Made by a program: the position numbers and the translations under genes. From CAVQNQ01 sp963714205 (GTDB lineage: Bacteria > Acidobacteriota > Terriglobia > Bryobacterales > Bryobacteraceae), in contig CAVQNQ010000003.1 of assembly GCA_963714205.1 (NCBI GenBank), positions 698,999-762,998 on the forward strand: 64,000 bases of DNA. Direction: 5' to 3'. Positions 45,294 through 55,618 of this stretch are shown piece after piece. The notes beneath the pieces are model-generated. The model made no database searches and had not been told where the DNA came from. It saw only the letters and a program-made list of their open reading frames with translations. Numbering within the stretch: the stretch's first letter is position 1; each line of letters begins with the position of its first letter.

Positions 45294-46951
45294 CGCCGGC
45301 CGAGCAGCGACAGCGCGCCTTCCAAGCACTCCAGAGTGGTCGCATCACGAAGGCAGAGTACGACGCGTTCATCGTCCACCTCGACCAGACCACGAAGCAG
45401 GAATCGACCGTGCCATCCCGCCATGCGTGGCAGCCGTTCATCATCGGCATCATCACCATGCTGCTCATCGGCGGCGCGTGGTTCCTGCACGGTGGCATGA
45501 CGGGGTTTGTCACGTTCAACCCCACCACGAACCAGGACATCGTGATCAACCAGACCATCACCGGACTCAACGTCACCGGAATACTCATTGGCGAGGGGAA
45601 CGCGACCATCATGCTTGACACGACTAACGGCAGCTTGGTCATCGCGACCGTCACGAGCGACCCCGGCTTCCCACGCACCGACAAAGCAAGCTACCAGCCC
45701 GGCGAGAACGTGAGCATTGAGCACCTCCCGGCGACATCCACGGTGTACTTCGACGACGGGGCCACAAGCACCATCCTCAACCTGCCCTTCACGGCGACCA
45801 CCAACGGCACGTTGCTCGTTGTGACGACCACGGGCACGTTCCACCTCCCCCTCATCATCGGGAACGCCCAGCGGATGACCACGTTCACGAGCCAGTGCGA
45901 CCAGACCTGCACCATGACCCCCACGAACGGCACGATCAGGATCGTCACGGATGAGGGCGTGAGCGTCAACCTCACGCGCATCGACCTGGCGACGCTTGCG
46001 CCCAACCAACCACCCGTTGTCACCACACCATTCCTGCCGTTGACCATCAACGCGACGACCACGATCAACTTGAGCGAGCACGTTACTGACCATGACGGTG
46101 ACACCGTATACTACACCGTCGGGACGAGCGACCTCGTGAACGCGACGATCACGAACGACCAGCTCACGCTATTCCCATTGCAGTCCGGGAACGGCACGAT
46201 CATGGTGTACGCAAGCGACCTCAAGGATGACCTCGTCCCCATCACGATCACGCTGAGCATCCCACCAGGAGCGATGAGTACAGCGCCAAACACCACGACT
46301 GCACCCAACACCACCACGGCTGCGAACGCCACGAGCACCGCGAACATCACGATTGCGCCCAACACCACGACCGACAACATGACGCTCACGAGTGGCAACG
46401 GAACGATTCCGCCCAACACCACGACCAACGACACGCTTACGTCCAACACGACGATTCCGCTCAACAACACCGACGTGAACGGAACCGACAACACGCCGCC
46501 ACTCAACGTCATGAGTACCGACTGCACAAGCTCGAACCCGAACCTGCGCAGTCCTGACTGCTTGCTTGCGAACGTCACTACTTACTTCCCTGACCAGGCG
46601 ATCACGTGGAACAACTTGGACCGCATGGTCGTGGCGCGCTTCACGGTGATCGGGAATCTTCACGTGCGTGGGACGCTGCACGAGCACGCCTCGGGAGTGC
46701 CGGGACCGCGTGACTTCACGATCGGCTACCAGGACCAAGACGGGAGCACGATCAGCACGATCTGGGTGGACTCTGCCACTGGTGATTTGTACCTGCGCGG
46801 CAATCTTCATGAGGAGACGTTGGCGATGCAGCCGCCGCCTGGAGCGTATGATCTCATGACGAAGCGTGGCATTTACCTCGCGTACGCTGACACGACGACC
46901 GGTGACTTGTACTTGCGCGGCGATTTGCTCACGGGGAGGACGATTACATGA
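45290..46951 (+). CDS. Membrane-anchored, sequon-rich surface protein
   Basis: 553 residues. A cytoplasmic head of about 45 residues precedes one membrane anchor (FIIGIITMLLIGGAWFLHGG). The outer part is Thr/Asn-rich with dozens of NxT/NxS glycosylation sequons, most dense at about 325-410 (repeats such as APNTTT). The C-terminal region carries repeated motifs of the type LYLRGNLHE and LYLRGDLLTG (from about 450), which I know from DPANN surface proteins. It lies between a Tfx-like regulator and the giant adhesin with 4-base overlaps, so it may anchor or assist the adhesin. Confidence 0.75.
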   Translation: MTPAEQRQRAFQALQSGRITKAEYDAFIVHLDQTTKQESTVPSRHAWQPFIIGIITMLLIGGAWFLHGGMTGFVTFNPTTNQDIVINQTITGLNVTGILIGEGNATIMLDTTNGSLVIATVTSDPGFPRTDKASYQPGENVSIEHLPATSTVYFDDGATSTILNLPFTATTNGTLLVVTTTGTFHLPLIIGNAQRMTTFTSQCDQTCTMTPTNGTIRIVTDEGVSVNLTRIDLATLAPNQPPVVTTPFLPLTINATTTINLSEHVTDHDGDTVYYTVGTSDLVNATITNDQLTLFPLQSGNGTIMVYASDLKDDLVPITITLSIPPGAMSTAPNTTTAPNTTTAANATSTANITIAPNTTTDNMTLTSGNGTIPPNTTTNDTLTSNTTIPLNNTDVNGTDNTPPLNVMSTDCTSSNPNLRSPDCLLANVTTYFPDQAITWNNLDRMVVARFTVIGNLHVRGTLHEHASGVPGPRDFTIGYQDQDGSTISTIWVDSATGDLYLRGNLHEETLAMQPPPGAYDLMTKRGIYLAYADTTTGDLYLRGDLLTGRTIT

Positions 46952-49900
46952 CCGCCAAGGCACTCGTCCGGCTCGTCCTGCTCGCGAGCATCACCCTCCT
47001 TGTTGCGCTTCACGCTGCCATTGCGTTGAACAACCCTGGTCACGACTCGCTCTATGTGCTCAAGCTTGGTGATAGCAATGTGACGGGCAGCATCAACATC
47101 ACCAATAACCTCACGGCAAGCCTGGTGCGGTTCAACAGCAAAACATGGGGTGACTACCTCGACATCATCGGTGATGGCACGATCCCGGCTAGTCCGAGCG
47201 TGAGCACGATGAGTGCTGCCCCGAACGCGCTGTACCTTGATGCGACTGGCACCTTGTACTTGAACACGAAGGCGGGCACTCTCGTCCAGGTCGGCCCGCC
47301 GGTCACGAACGGTGTCACCCTGAACGTGAGCGGCACTATTCAAGAGCAGGGAGTCCCGGTCTGCTTGGCGAATGGCACGAACTGCCTCACTGGCACGAAC
47401 ACCGGTAACATCACCATGATCAACCCCGGCAGTGGGATCAATGTCACGAGCCCAAGCGGTCCACTCGTCACTATCGGGCTGGACGCTACGGTCTGCCGGA
47501 GTGACGGTACGAACTGCCCGCTTCTCACCGGTGCCAGTGACGCTGGGGGGTGGGCGAACACGAGCACGACGACGAGTACGGCGCTTAGCGTTAACCTGAC
47601 GAGCGGTAACCTCACGATCCCGAATGGGTACCTCGGTATCGGCACCAATAGTCCACAGCAGGCTCTTGACGTGAACGGTAACGGGAACATCGCGGATAAT
47701 CTGTGGGTGAACGGTAGTGCGGTGTGCACGCTCGGGAACGGGTTGTGTGCGACGTTTGCCGTCGCTAACGCGACCGCTGAGGGCATGGCGAACTACCTTG
47801 CTCGTTGGACGAACGTCACGAACCTTGTGCGCGGCAGTGTGTACGACAACGGGACGAGCGTCGGGATTGGCACGGCGAACCTTACCGCGACATTGACGGT
47901 TAACGGCACAGAGACCGTCAATGGAACTCTCGCGGCGGCGAGTATTACCGCCGGCAATGTCACGGTCGGTACTACTCCTGTCGCGCTGGCTGCTGCGTGC
48001 CCTGCAGGGCAGGCTGTGCAGAACACGACGAGTAGTGGCGTGCAGTGCGTCAGCGTCGGTACTGGGAGCGGGAGTGTCACCCAAGTCAACACGGGGAGTT
48101 TCACGACGGGTGGTCCAATCACCACCGCGGGAACAATTGACGTGAACATGACCAGCGTGGTCGTGAATATTGGGAACTGGAGCGCGGACAAGACCAACTA
48201 CGCGACGACCGCGAGCGTGAACGCGAAGGCGAGTCCTGGCACTTGTCCGGCAGGTCAGGTCGTGATGAACTCGACGAGTACTGGTGTGCAGTGCGTCCCT
48301 GCGAGCACGGGGAGTGTGACGAGCATCACGCGCGGTATTGGGTTCCAGAACAATGGGACCAGCATCACCTCAACAGGGCAGCTCGACATTAACACGAGCG
48401 CGATTCAGAACCGCGTCACTGGGACCTGCACGTACGGGATCAACGGCGTGAACAGCGATGGCACGGTGAGCTGCGCAGGCCAACAAGGCACCGGTACCGT
48501 TAACAGCGGCACGGTGAATCAGCTTGCGTACTACGCCGGCACCGGTACGGCGGTGAGCACGCTTAACATCGCCAGCGGCGCGGTCTATTACACCGGCAGT
48601 GCCGTCACTGCCGGCACCCTTCCCGTGAACCTCGGTGGCACCGGCACCACGACCAGCACTGGCACGGGCAGTATTGCGCTCAACAATAGCCCCACCATCA
48701 GCAGCCCGACCTTCGCCGGCACCGTGACCGGCGGGACGTTTAGCGGGGGCACGTGGCAAGGCAACGCCATCGCCGACGCGTACATCGCGAGCAGCACCTC
48801 GTGGAACAACAAAGCGGGGAGCGCCAACTGCCCTGCCGGGCAACTCGTGCAGAACACAACGAGTACTGGCGTCCAGTGCATCGTGGCAAGCACCGGGAGC
48901 GTCACCCAAGTCAACACGGGGAGTTTCACGACGGGCGGGCCGATCACCACGACCGGAACCATCGACGTGAACATCACGGCGATTGCGAACAACATCGGGA
49001 ACTGGAGCGCGGACAAGACCAACTACGCGACGACCCCGAGCGTGAACACGAAGGCGAGTCCCGGCAGTTGCCCGGTGGGACAAGTCGCACAGAACACGAC
49101 CGCAAGCGGCGTGCAATGCGTCGCGACGAGCACCGGGAGTGTAACGAGCATCACGCGCGGCGTCGGCCTTACAAACAACGGGACAAGCATTTCGACGACT
49201 GGAGAGCTTGACATCAATACGAGCGCGATCCAGAACCGCGTGACGGGATCGTGCACGTACGGGATCAATGGCGTGAACAGCGATGGCACGGTGAGCTGCG
49301 CAGGGCAGCAAGGCACCGGGACCGGCACCGTGAATAGTGGCTCGGCGAACAAGATCGCGTACTACCCTGGCGCAGGCACCACTCTCGGCAACCTCACCGG
49401 CAATAACAATGGCGCCATCTACTATGACGGGAGCGGGAACGTGCAAAGCGGGACCCTCCCCGTCGCGAGCGGCGGCACGGGCACAACGACGAGCACGGGC
49501 TCGGGGAGTGTTGCGCTTAACAATAGTCCGGTCATCACGAGCCCGACCATCGTTGGCACGGGGAGCATTACGGCGAGCACAGGAGCATTCACCACGCTCA
49601 CGCGCGGTGGCGTGAACGTTTGCACGAGTGATGGCACGAACTGCCCAAGTATTAGCGGGAGTAGCAGTGCTGGTGGTTGGTCGAACACGAGCACCCAAAC
49701 AACCACCCTCCTTAATGTCGGCATCGGGACGACGAGTCCATTAGCAAAGCTGCACGTGGTTACTTCTGATGATTCTCTTGGCGGGTTCAGTTCTTGGGAT
49801 GCGCGGCATTTTGTCGTCGGGGCAAGTGGCAATACTGGGGGTGTCGCCTTGTCCTATAGCCAAACGAACAATGCGGGCGTCATCGAGGCCGTTAGTCCTG

Positions 49901-52900
49901 GTGCTGCCGTCAGGCCGTTGCTGATTAATCCGCAGGGAGGCAATGTTGGTATCGGGACCACGTCTCCGGGGGCGCCGTTGACCATTGGGACTAATACCGG
50001 GACCGTGCCTGCGGCCACGAACGTGATGTTGAACGCTGGAGGAATCGTCTCGTCTAGTGTGTTCGCGGGACGCATTAGTATGGCAGTTAATAGTAATGCT
50101 GACTATGGTCCGTATATTGGTTCTCTCTGGCTTAGTAGCGGCGGACAGACTGCCCTTGTCTTGGGAACTCGGCAGGGCGCTGTCGATACTAATGCGCTGT
50201 ACGTCACCTCCGGCAATGTCGGTATCGGCACGACGAGTCCGGGATATCGACTTGATGTGCAAGGCGGAACAATCCGAACATCTGGCGACCTGCAGCTTGA
50301 GGATACGGGCCTTCCGGGTTCCATTGCCAAAATTACGCGTGTGCAAGGCGGCGCCACAGATGCAGGAATGAGTTTCTCCACGACGTGGGGGACTACTCAA
50401 GAGCGAATGAGAATCACGAATGTCGGTAACGTCGGTATCGGGACGACAAGCCCAGGGTACTTACTTGACGTGAACGGCGGTGGACACTACGCCGGAACGC
50501 TCACAGTTCCCACCGTCCAAGGCCCAGGCACCGCGACCTACGTTGACCTGACGTTGCAAAACAATGCAGCTACAGCCGGGATACAAGTCGGTGAGAATGG
50601 CGGAGCGTATGGATGGGACCGCTTAACGCGCCTCTTTGCAGGAGGCGTCACGTTTGACGTGAACCCTTCCTACATCAGCACCAACGGCAACACGTTCTAC
50701 GCAGGCACACTCTACGCAACATCCAGCAATGTTGGTATTGGGACGACGAGTCCTGGAGCCATGCTTGACGTCAATAGTGGCGGTGGTGCTTCAAACACTA
50801 ATGGTTTGAATGTCTACGATTCCTCCAATGGGGGCTATACGGTGCTTAAGGCGTACACGAACTGGGGAGACGGCAACGGTGGGACTATTCTCAATGTTGG
50901 TGATGCAAGCGGGGCGGCGTTGTTTATCAACAATAATCGCAACGTCGGTATCGGGACGACGAATCCGTGGACACAATTGGTTACTGTTGGAAAGGCCAAT
51001 TTTGGTAACACGGGGCAAACAGCATTTGTGGCAGGCAGCCCAACGCTGCAGATCCAACAGCCCGCCGGCACCGAAGCATCAATGGCGTTTTGGAGAGTCG
51101 GACAAGCTGGAGCCATTTTGGGCAACGCGGCAAGCGCGTCCGACTACAACTTCTATATCACCAATCTTCGTAGCGCTTCCAGTTTAGGACAGGCAGCGTA
51201 CAGCTTAACGCTTGACCCGAACGGCAACGTCGGGATTGGGACGACTGGCCCTTCGACGAAGCTTGAGGTTGATTCGAACAATGCTCCGGAGAACAGCAAT
51301 CCTACACCGTTGGGCGGTCTCGCGGTCAAGAGCACGGCGAGCACAGCGCTCGTCATGGGTGTTGACCCTTCGTCGCCGTATGAAGGATGGTTACAGGTTC
51401 GGCACGGCACTGTCGCCGGCTACACGTACCCGCTCTCCTTACAACCATTGGGCGGTAACGTCGGCATCGGGAACACAGGGCCGCGCGGCACGCTGGATGT
51501 CACCGGCATCGGTGATGGTGGACAGGTATTCTTTGAATCATCAGGACGTCCCTTCCTCAACATTAAGGGCGCGGCGAACAGCTACAAAACCCTACGTTTT
51601 TCAAACAGCGGCAATAATAATGATTATCGCTGGGACATGAACATCATCCCTGGCAACGACGGCACCAATCCCGACGGCATAGGGTTCTGGAGCCAAAGTG
51701 GCGGCGAAGTGCTCGCCATAAAACCGAACGGCAATCTCGGCATCGGTACGACGTCGCCGGGGCAGAGGCTTGACGTCAGTGGCAATGTTGCGGTTAGCGG
51801 TAGTGTTATGCCTTATGCGCGGTATACGGATTCTGGTGGTCCGAGCGGTGACTTCTTGCAGATGAATACCTTGGGTTCGAGGATGGTGTCGCTTGGTGGG
51901 GGTTCTGACGGCGGCCTGGAGATAGGAAGCAATATGTACCGTGACGGGTCGAATAACGCCTTACGAGGCGCTGGAGACATCAGCACGGCAAAAACATATT
52001 TCGCCTATGACGGCAGCATCTGGCACAGTACCGCCGGCAGCGGCTCGGGACCCATTACGTGGGTGAATAACTACGCGCTTATTGATTCATCCCAGAACTT
52101 AAACGTGATTGGTCAAGCGAGAATCGCCGGCAATGTCGGCATCGGTACGACGAGCCCTGGCGATAAGCTGCAGGTGTCTGGTGGTGGGATAGAGCTGGAT
52201 CAAGGGTATTACGTTTGGTCGCCTACGACCGGCAATCTTATTGGCTTTAGCGCGGGCGGTACCGTCGAGATTGCCAGTGGAAACTACCCGTGGTCTATTG
52301 GTGCATCATCTGATACGAACCAGAATGGTCGCGTGTACACGACTGGCGGCTATGGCAGTATCAGCTTGCGAGTCGCGCTAAACGGTGCTGACCGGTTCAC
52401 GATTGCGGGACCGAATGTTGGTATTGGGACGACGAGTCCGGGGATGAAACTGGACATTATGGGGAACAGCGGGTCCAAAACGTCTATGCAGCTTTATAAC
52501 AGCGACTACGTAACTAGCCTTACGGGCAGTGGGTTCTTCGCGGGAACGGGGGCAAGCTCTGGAAATACGTATAGCCAATTGCAGGCATTTACCACCGGCG
52601 ATACTGTGGGCGGTGTCTTGTCGCTCAATCCATATGGTGGTAACGTCGGCATCGGGACAACGGACCCAGGTACGAAACTCTATGTGAATGGTGATATCAG
52701 TATTCCTCAGTACTCCAGTCTTTACGTTACTGGTACTAATCAGAACTACTACATTCAGTATGGTTCCACTGGGTTGCGGTTCTATATGGGTGGCGACGAT
52801 TTGTACTTGTCCAACGGTGGCACCGTTGGCGTCGCAACGACGAGCCCTGGTAATACGCTCGACGTGAACGGGAACATCCGTGATCGGGGCGTGACGAGTT

Positions 52901-53409
52901 GCAGCTACGTGGGTACGAATGGGAATGGTGACTTTGTCTGCACAGCATCCGACCGTCGGGTGAAGACCAACATCACTGCGCTTCCCGACGATCTTGCGCT
53001 CATCGAGCAGTTGCGGCCGGTCTCCTTCCGGTTCATCAATGAGAGCATGCCGCAAGCAGTACAGTACGGTTTTGTTGCGCAAGACCTCCAGCCCGTGTTC
53101 CCTAGCCTCGTGAGTACAACGAACCCCACGCCGCTCACACCGAATGGGACGCTCACGATCAATTACGTTGGGCTTATTGCGCCACTGACCAAGGCGGTCC
53201 AGGAAGAGCAGGACGAGCTCCAGACGATCAACGCTACCGCGCATCGCGTGGCGCAGGACCAAGAGGCGCAGATGATCGCCCAGAACGCTACGGACACTGC
53301 ACTGGCTGACCGGCTCGCGAGTGTTGAGGCGGACAATGCTGCGCTGCGCTCCGAGGTTGCCGAGTTGCGCGCGGCAGTCCAGGAATTGCAGAACAAGACC
53401 AGCAGTTAA
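46948..53409 (+). CDS. Giant adhesin with phage tail-fibre-type S74 chaperone domain
   Basis: 2,153 residues. An N-terminal membrane segment (LVLLASITLLVALHAAIAL) is followed by a Thr/Asn/Gly-rich stalk with two near-identical units (about 350-510 and 625-795). A long array of GNVGIGTTSPG-type repeats occupies about 920-1,975. At about 2,003-2,090 lies a peptidase S74 / intramolecular chaperone domain (SDRRVKTNITALPDDLALIE, YGFVAQDLQPVFP), with the Ser and Lys of the self-cleavage dyad. A trimeric coiled coil ends the chain (VEADNAALRSEVAELRAAVQ). In phage tail fibres this domain folds trimers and cuts itself off. Here it points to a long trimeric surface fibre, perhaps for host-cell contact. 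Confidence 0.85.
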   Translation: MTAKALVRLVLLASITLLVALHAAIALNNPGHDSLYVLKLGDSNVTGSINITNNLTASLVRFNSKTWGDYLDIIGDGTIPASPSVSTMSAAPNALYLDATGTLYLNTKAGTLVQVGPPVTNGVTLNVSGTIQEQGVPVCLANGTNCLTGTNTGNITMINPGSGINVTSPSGPLVTIGLDATVCRSDGTNCPLLTGASDAGGWANTSTTTSTALSVNLTSGNLTIPNGYLGIGTNSPQQALDVNGNGNIADNLWVNGSAVCTLGNGLCATFAVANATAEGMANYLARWTNVTNLVRGSVYDNGTSVGIGTANLTATLTVNGTETVNGTLAAASITAGNVTVGTTPVALAAACPAGQAVQNTTSSGVQCVSVGTGSGSVTQVNTGSFTTGGPITTAGTIDVNMTSVVVNIGNWSADKTNYATTASVNAKASPGTCPAGQVVMNSTSTGVQCVPASTGSVTSITRGIGFQNNGTSITSTGQLDINTSAIQNRVTGTCTYGINGVNSDGTVSCAGQQGTGTVNSGTVNQLAYYAGTGTAVSTLNIASGAVYYTGSAVTAGTLPVNLGGTGTTTSTGTGSIALNNSPTISSPTFAGTVTGGTFSGGTWQGNAIADAYIASSTSWNNKAGSANCPAGQLVQNTTSTGVQCIVASTGSVTQVNTGSFTTGGPITTTGTIDVNITAIANNIGNWSADKTNYATTPSVNTKASPGSCPVGQVAQNTTASGVQCVATSTGSVTSITRGVGLTNNGTSISTTGELDINTSAIQNRVTGSCTYGINGVNSDGTVSCAGQQGTGTGTVNSGSANKIAYYPGAGTTLGNLTGNNNGAIYYDGSGNVQSGTLPVASGGTGTTTSTGSGSVALNNSPVITSPTIVGTGSITASTGAFTTLTRGGVNVCTSDGTNCPSISGSSSAGGWSNTSTQTTTLLNVGIGTTSPLAKLHVVTSDDSLGGFSSWDARHFVVGASGNTGGVALSYSQTNNAGVIEAVSPGAAVRPLLINPQGGNVGIGTTSPGAPLTIGTNTGTVPAATNVMLNAGGIVSSSVFAGRISMAVNSNADYGPYIGSLWLSSGGQTALVLGTRQGAVDTNALYVTSGNVGIGTTSPGYRLDVQGGTIRTSGDLQLEDTGLPGSIAKITRVQGGATDAGMSFSTTWGTTQERMRITNVGNVGIGTTSPGYLLDVNGGGHYAGTLTVPTVQGPGTATYVDLTLQNNAATAGIQVGENGGAYGWDRLTRLFAGGVTFDVNPSYISTNGNTFYAGTLYATSSNVGIGTTSPGAMLDVNSGGGASNTNGLNVYDSSNGGYTVLKAYTNWGDGNGGTILNVGDASGAALFINNNRNVGIGTTNPWTQLVTVGKANFGNTGQTAFVAGSPTLQIQQPAGTEASMAFWRVGQAGAILGNAASASDYNFYITNLRSASSLGQAAYSLTLDPNGNVGIGTTGPSTKLEVDSNNAPENSNPTPLGGLAVKSTASTALVMGVDPSSPYEGWLQVRHGTVAGYTYPLSLQPLGGNVGIGNTGPRGTLDVTGIGDGGQVFFESSGRPFLNIKGAANSYKTLRFSNSGNNNDYRWDMNIIPGNDGTNPDGIGFWSQSGGEVLAIKPNGNLGIGTTSPGQRLDVSGNVAVSGSVMPYARYTDSGGPSGDFLQMNTLGSRMVSLGGGSDGGLEIGSNMYRDGSNNALRGAGDISTAKTYFAYDGSIWHSTAGSGSGPITWVNNYALIDSSQNLNVIGQARIAGNVGIGTTSPGDKLQVSGGGIELDQGYYVWSPTTGNLIGFSAGGTVEIASGNYPWSIGASSDTNQNGRVYTTGGYGSISLRVALNGADRFTIAGPNVGIGTTSPGMKLDIMGNSGSKTSMQLYNSDYVTSLTGSGFFAGTGASSGNTYSQLQAFTTGDTVGGVLSLNPYGGNVGIGTTDPGTKLYVNGDISIPQYSSLYVTGTNQNYYIQYGSTGLRFYMGGDDLYLSNGGTVGVATTSPGNTLDVNGNIRDRGVTSCSYVGTNGNGDFVCTASDRRVKTNITALPDDLALIEQLRPVSFRFINESMPQAVQYGFVAQDLQPVFPSLVSTTNPTPLTPNGTLTINYVGLIAPLTKAVQEEQDELQTINATAHRVAQDQEAQMIAQNATDTALADRLASVEADNAALRSEVAELRAAVQELQNKTSS
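47997..49330 (+). repeat. Internal duplication in the adhesin stalk
   Basis: A unit beginning near 48,064 recurs near 48,898 with almost the same DNA over at least 440 bases, encoding VTQVNTGSFTTGGPITT to NGVNSDGTVSCAGQQGTG in both copies. The spacing is about 834 bases, a multiple of three, so copy number can change without breaking the frame. Confidence 0.8.
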
Positions 53410-53461
53410 GGCCCTTGGTGGCACCGCTCCGTTGCCCACGGCGCTGGATCATTTTGCCCTT

Positions 53462-53485
53462 GGCAGTGCCCGCGAGCGCACTGCC
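53462..53485. terminator. Bidirectional hairpin terminator
   Basis: GGCAGTGC (53462-53469) pairs perfectly with GCACTGCC (53478-53485), followed soon by a TTTTT run on the plus strand. It sits between the convergent adhesin and HerA genes. Confidence 0.55.
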
Positions 53486-53593
53486 TGTGCCTGGTTTTTC
53501 CACTGGTTTCGCTCCGTTACTATCTGGGTTGAGAAAAACCCTGAAAGTGCTGAAAACACCTTGGAAGGGCCGTGTATCGTGATAAAGACCCCC

Positions 53594-55618
53594 TCAGCTC
53601 GCGTTGCGGAGCGTTTCGGTAAGGATGGCGAGGTCGGTTGGGGTGATTGCGAGCGCGTCTGGTGGCAGTGCTGGTCGCCATTGGTCCCGGAGTTCTGTTG
53701 TGACGAAGAAGAATACGAGCGTTCCTGAGAGTTCTGCGCATTTCTGGATGTTTGCGGCGATGTCGGATTTGCCGGTTTCGATTTCGATGCTGACGTGGTG
53801 TTCTCCTTTGGTGCCGTGGAGGTCGACGGCGCTCTTCTCCACGATGGTGTACTCTTCGCTCACGGCGTACCCGTGCTCCTGTAAGACGCGCTTGAGGGCT
53901 GCTCTCCAGTACTCGTGTTCAGCGCCGCAGCGAGTCTTGGCCGGAACCGTCAGGCCGTGTGCTGCGAGTTCCGTAACGCCGGCGGGTGTGAGGGTGAGGA
54001 TCTTGATGCGTCCCTTGTTGGTGGTGACGATCTCGAATGTGGCGAGTCTTTTGGCGATGATGCCGTCTTTGACGTCATTCCCGGTTCTGGGATACCAGCC
54101 GAGGCGCTCGTAGCGGGCGGTGATGCCGCAGATGGGTTCGGTCGCGATGTCGGCAAGGAGTGCGCGTTCCTGCTCCGAGACCGTGATCGAGGATTCCGCA
54201 GTGCTTGGCGTTGTTGCTCCGGGCGCGCCGTCGGTACTCTCCGGTGTGGGAAGACGTTCGGCATGGTTCGTCGTGGGCCGTGCGGTAATGGTGATCTTGT
54301 CGTACCGGTGGCGCACGCCGTCGTCAGTTACGATCCAGTTCTTGATTGGCTGCTCCCAGAACGTGAACAGGAAGGGCGTGTAGAACCGGGCGGGGAGCCG
54401 AATTATCCCTGTGCCTAATGAGAGTTTTGGGAACCATTTTGTCTCGAGTTGCAGGAGTTTGCTTGCGAACTCCACGTCTTTGGGGTAGTCCGTTCGCAGG
54501 ATGATCTTGACACCGCTGTTCGCGATGAGGCTATCGCTCACATCGGCTTGCTGTGTCGCCGCGATGATTGCTTCGCCGTACTCCCGGACTTCTCGCGCTA
54601 GTCGTGATGGGACGCCGAGCTGACCGAATTGCTCTTTGGGGAACACGTTGTGCGCCTCATCGAACACGAGCACGTGCTGCAGGACTTCGCGTGGCGCGGT
54701 CCCGTGCTTGCGCAGTTGCATGATCGCGTACAGGAAGTACAAACAGAAGAACCGGCGTTGGTCGTCCCCGAGTCCTTCGAGTTCGAACACCACTGGTCGG
54801 GTCAGGAGGGATTGCACGTCCATCCCATTGATTCCGTTCAACGCTGCGCCGAACCCGCCTTTGGAGAGTTCTTCCAGGCTGCGCGTGCTTGATTCGAGCC
54901 AACCGTACCGTCGACTCCCTGATCGACCAGCGCGCAACTCCATCGCAAGGACTTGGTGCGCGTCCCGCAGCGTCGCCGCGGCACCATGGTCGCGGTGCGC
55001 GGCCAACAGTGCCTCCATCAGAACATTCCGTGCTCCCTGCATGAGCAAGTAACTCGTGCTGATGATGTCGGCAAGGCCCGCCGCCCATTCCCCGAACTCG
55101 ACGCCACGGGGTGGTTGCAGGGCGTTGAGCGACACTGGTGCAACGTCACGTCCTACCGTGAGGACGAGCACACGTTCCCCCCAGAGTGTGTCGATGAGGC
55201 AACGGTAATTCCTTTTGAAGTCGAACACCATAAATGGCGTCATGTCGTCGAGGAATTGCGTGAGCAGAAGAATGATGAGCGTGCTCTTTCCGGTTCCTGT
55301 CGGGCCGAGGATGAACACGTGGCGCAAGAGGTCTTGGCGACGCAACCGCACACCGTACGGCGCTATTCCTGGGTAGCTCACGCAACCAATGCAGTACTCC
55401 CCGCTCGTGCTCACGCTCCGTGATGGTGGTTCGAGGAGCAGCCGGTCCTCGCCAGCTCCCAAGCCCAGGCGTTTCATCGCGATGATGTTGAGAACGTTCT
55501 CGATCTCTCGACGCCGCTCGGGGTCGGCAGTTTGGTACTCCAGCCAGAGCGCGTCGAGCGTCTTCCCGTAGAGCGGCTTCAATCGTCGGAACAGGTCGGG
55601 TTGTCGGTCCGGGATCAT
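53594..55618 (-). CDS. HerA/DUF87 ATPase with C-terminal nuclease-like domain
   Basis: 674 residues. The HerA-type ATPase core has Walker A ILGPTGTGKSTL (near 112) and Walker B LVFDEAHNVF (near 320). A winged-helix-like segment (about 480-560) links to a C-terminal PD-(D/E)XK-like domain (about 565-650) with KSAVDLHG and then HVSIEIETGKSD. HerA-type hexamers pump double-stranded DNA. DUF87 ATPases with nuclease-like tails are frequent in DPANN genomes and archaeal plasmids. The start overlaps the preceding coiled-coil gene by 4 bases. DNA transfer, end processing or defence are all possible. Confidence 0.8.
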   Translation of the reverse strand: MIPDRQPDLFRRLKPLYGKTLDALWLEYQTADPERRREIENVLNIIAMKRLGLGAGEDRLLLEPPSRSVSTSGEYCIGCVSYPGIAPYGVRLRRQDLLRHVFILGPTGTGKSTLIILLLTQFLDDMTPFMVFDFKRNYRCLIDTLWGERVLVLTVGRDVAPVSLNALQPPRGVEFGEWAAGLADIISTSYLLMQGARNVLMEALLAAHRDHGAAATLRDAHQVLAMELRAGRSGSRRYGWLESSTRSLEELSKGGFGAALNGINGMDVQSLLTRPVVFELEGLGDDQRRFFCLYFLYAIMQLRKHGTAPREVLQHVLVFDEAHNVFPKEQFGQLGVPSRLAREVREYGEAIIAATQQADVSDSLIANSGVKIILRTDYPKDVEFASKLLQLETKWFPKLSLGTGIIRLPARFYTPFLFTFWEQPIKNWIVTDDGVRHRYDKITITARPTTNHAERLPTPESTDGAPGATTPSTAESSITVSEQERALLADIATEPICGITARYERLGWYPRTGNDVKDGIIAKRLATFEIVTTNKGRIKILTLTPAGVTELAAHGLTVPAKTRCGAEHEYWRAALKRVLQEHGYAVSEEYTIVEKSAVDLHGTKGEHHVSIEIETGKSDIAANIQKCAELSGTLVFFFVTTELRDQWRPALPPDALAITPTDLAILTETLRNAS

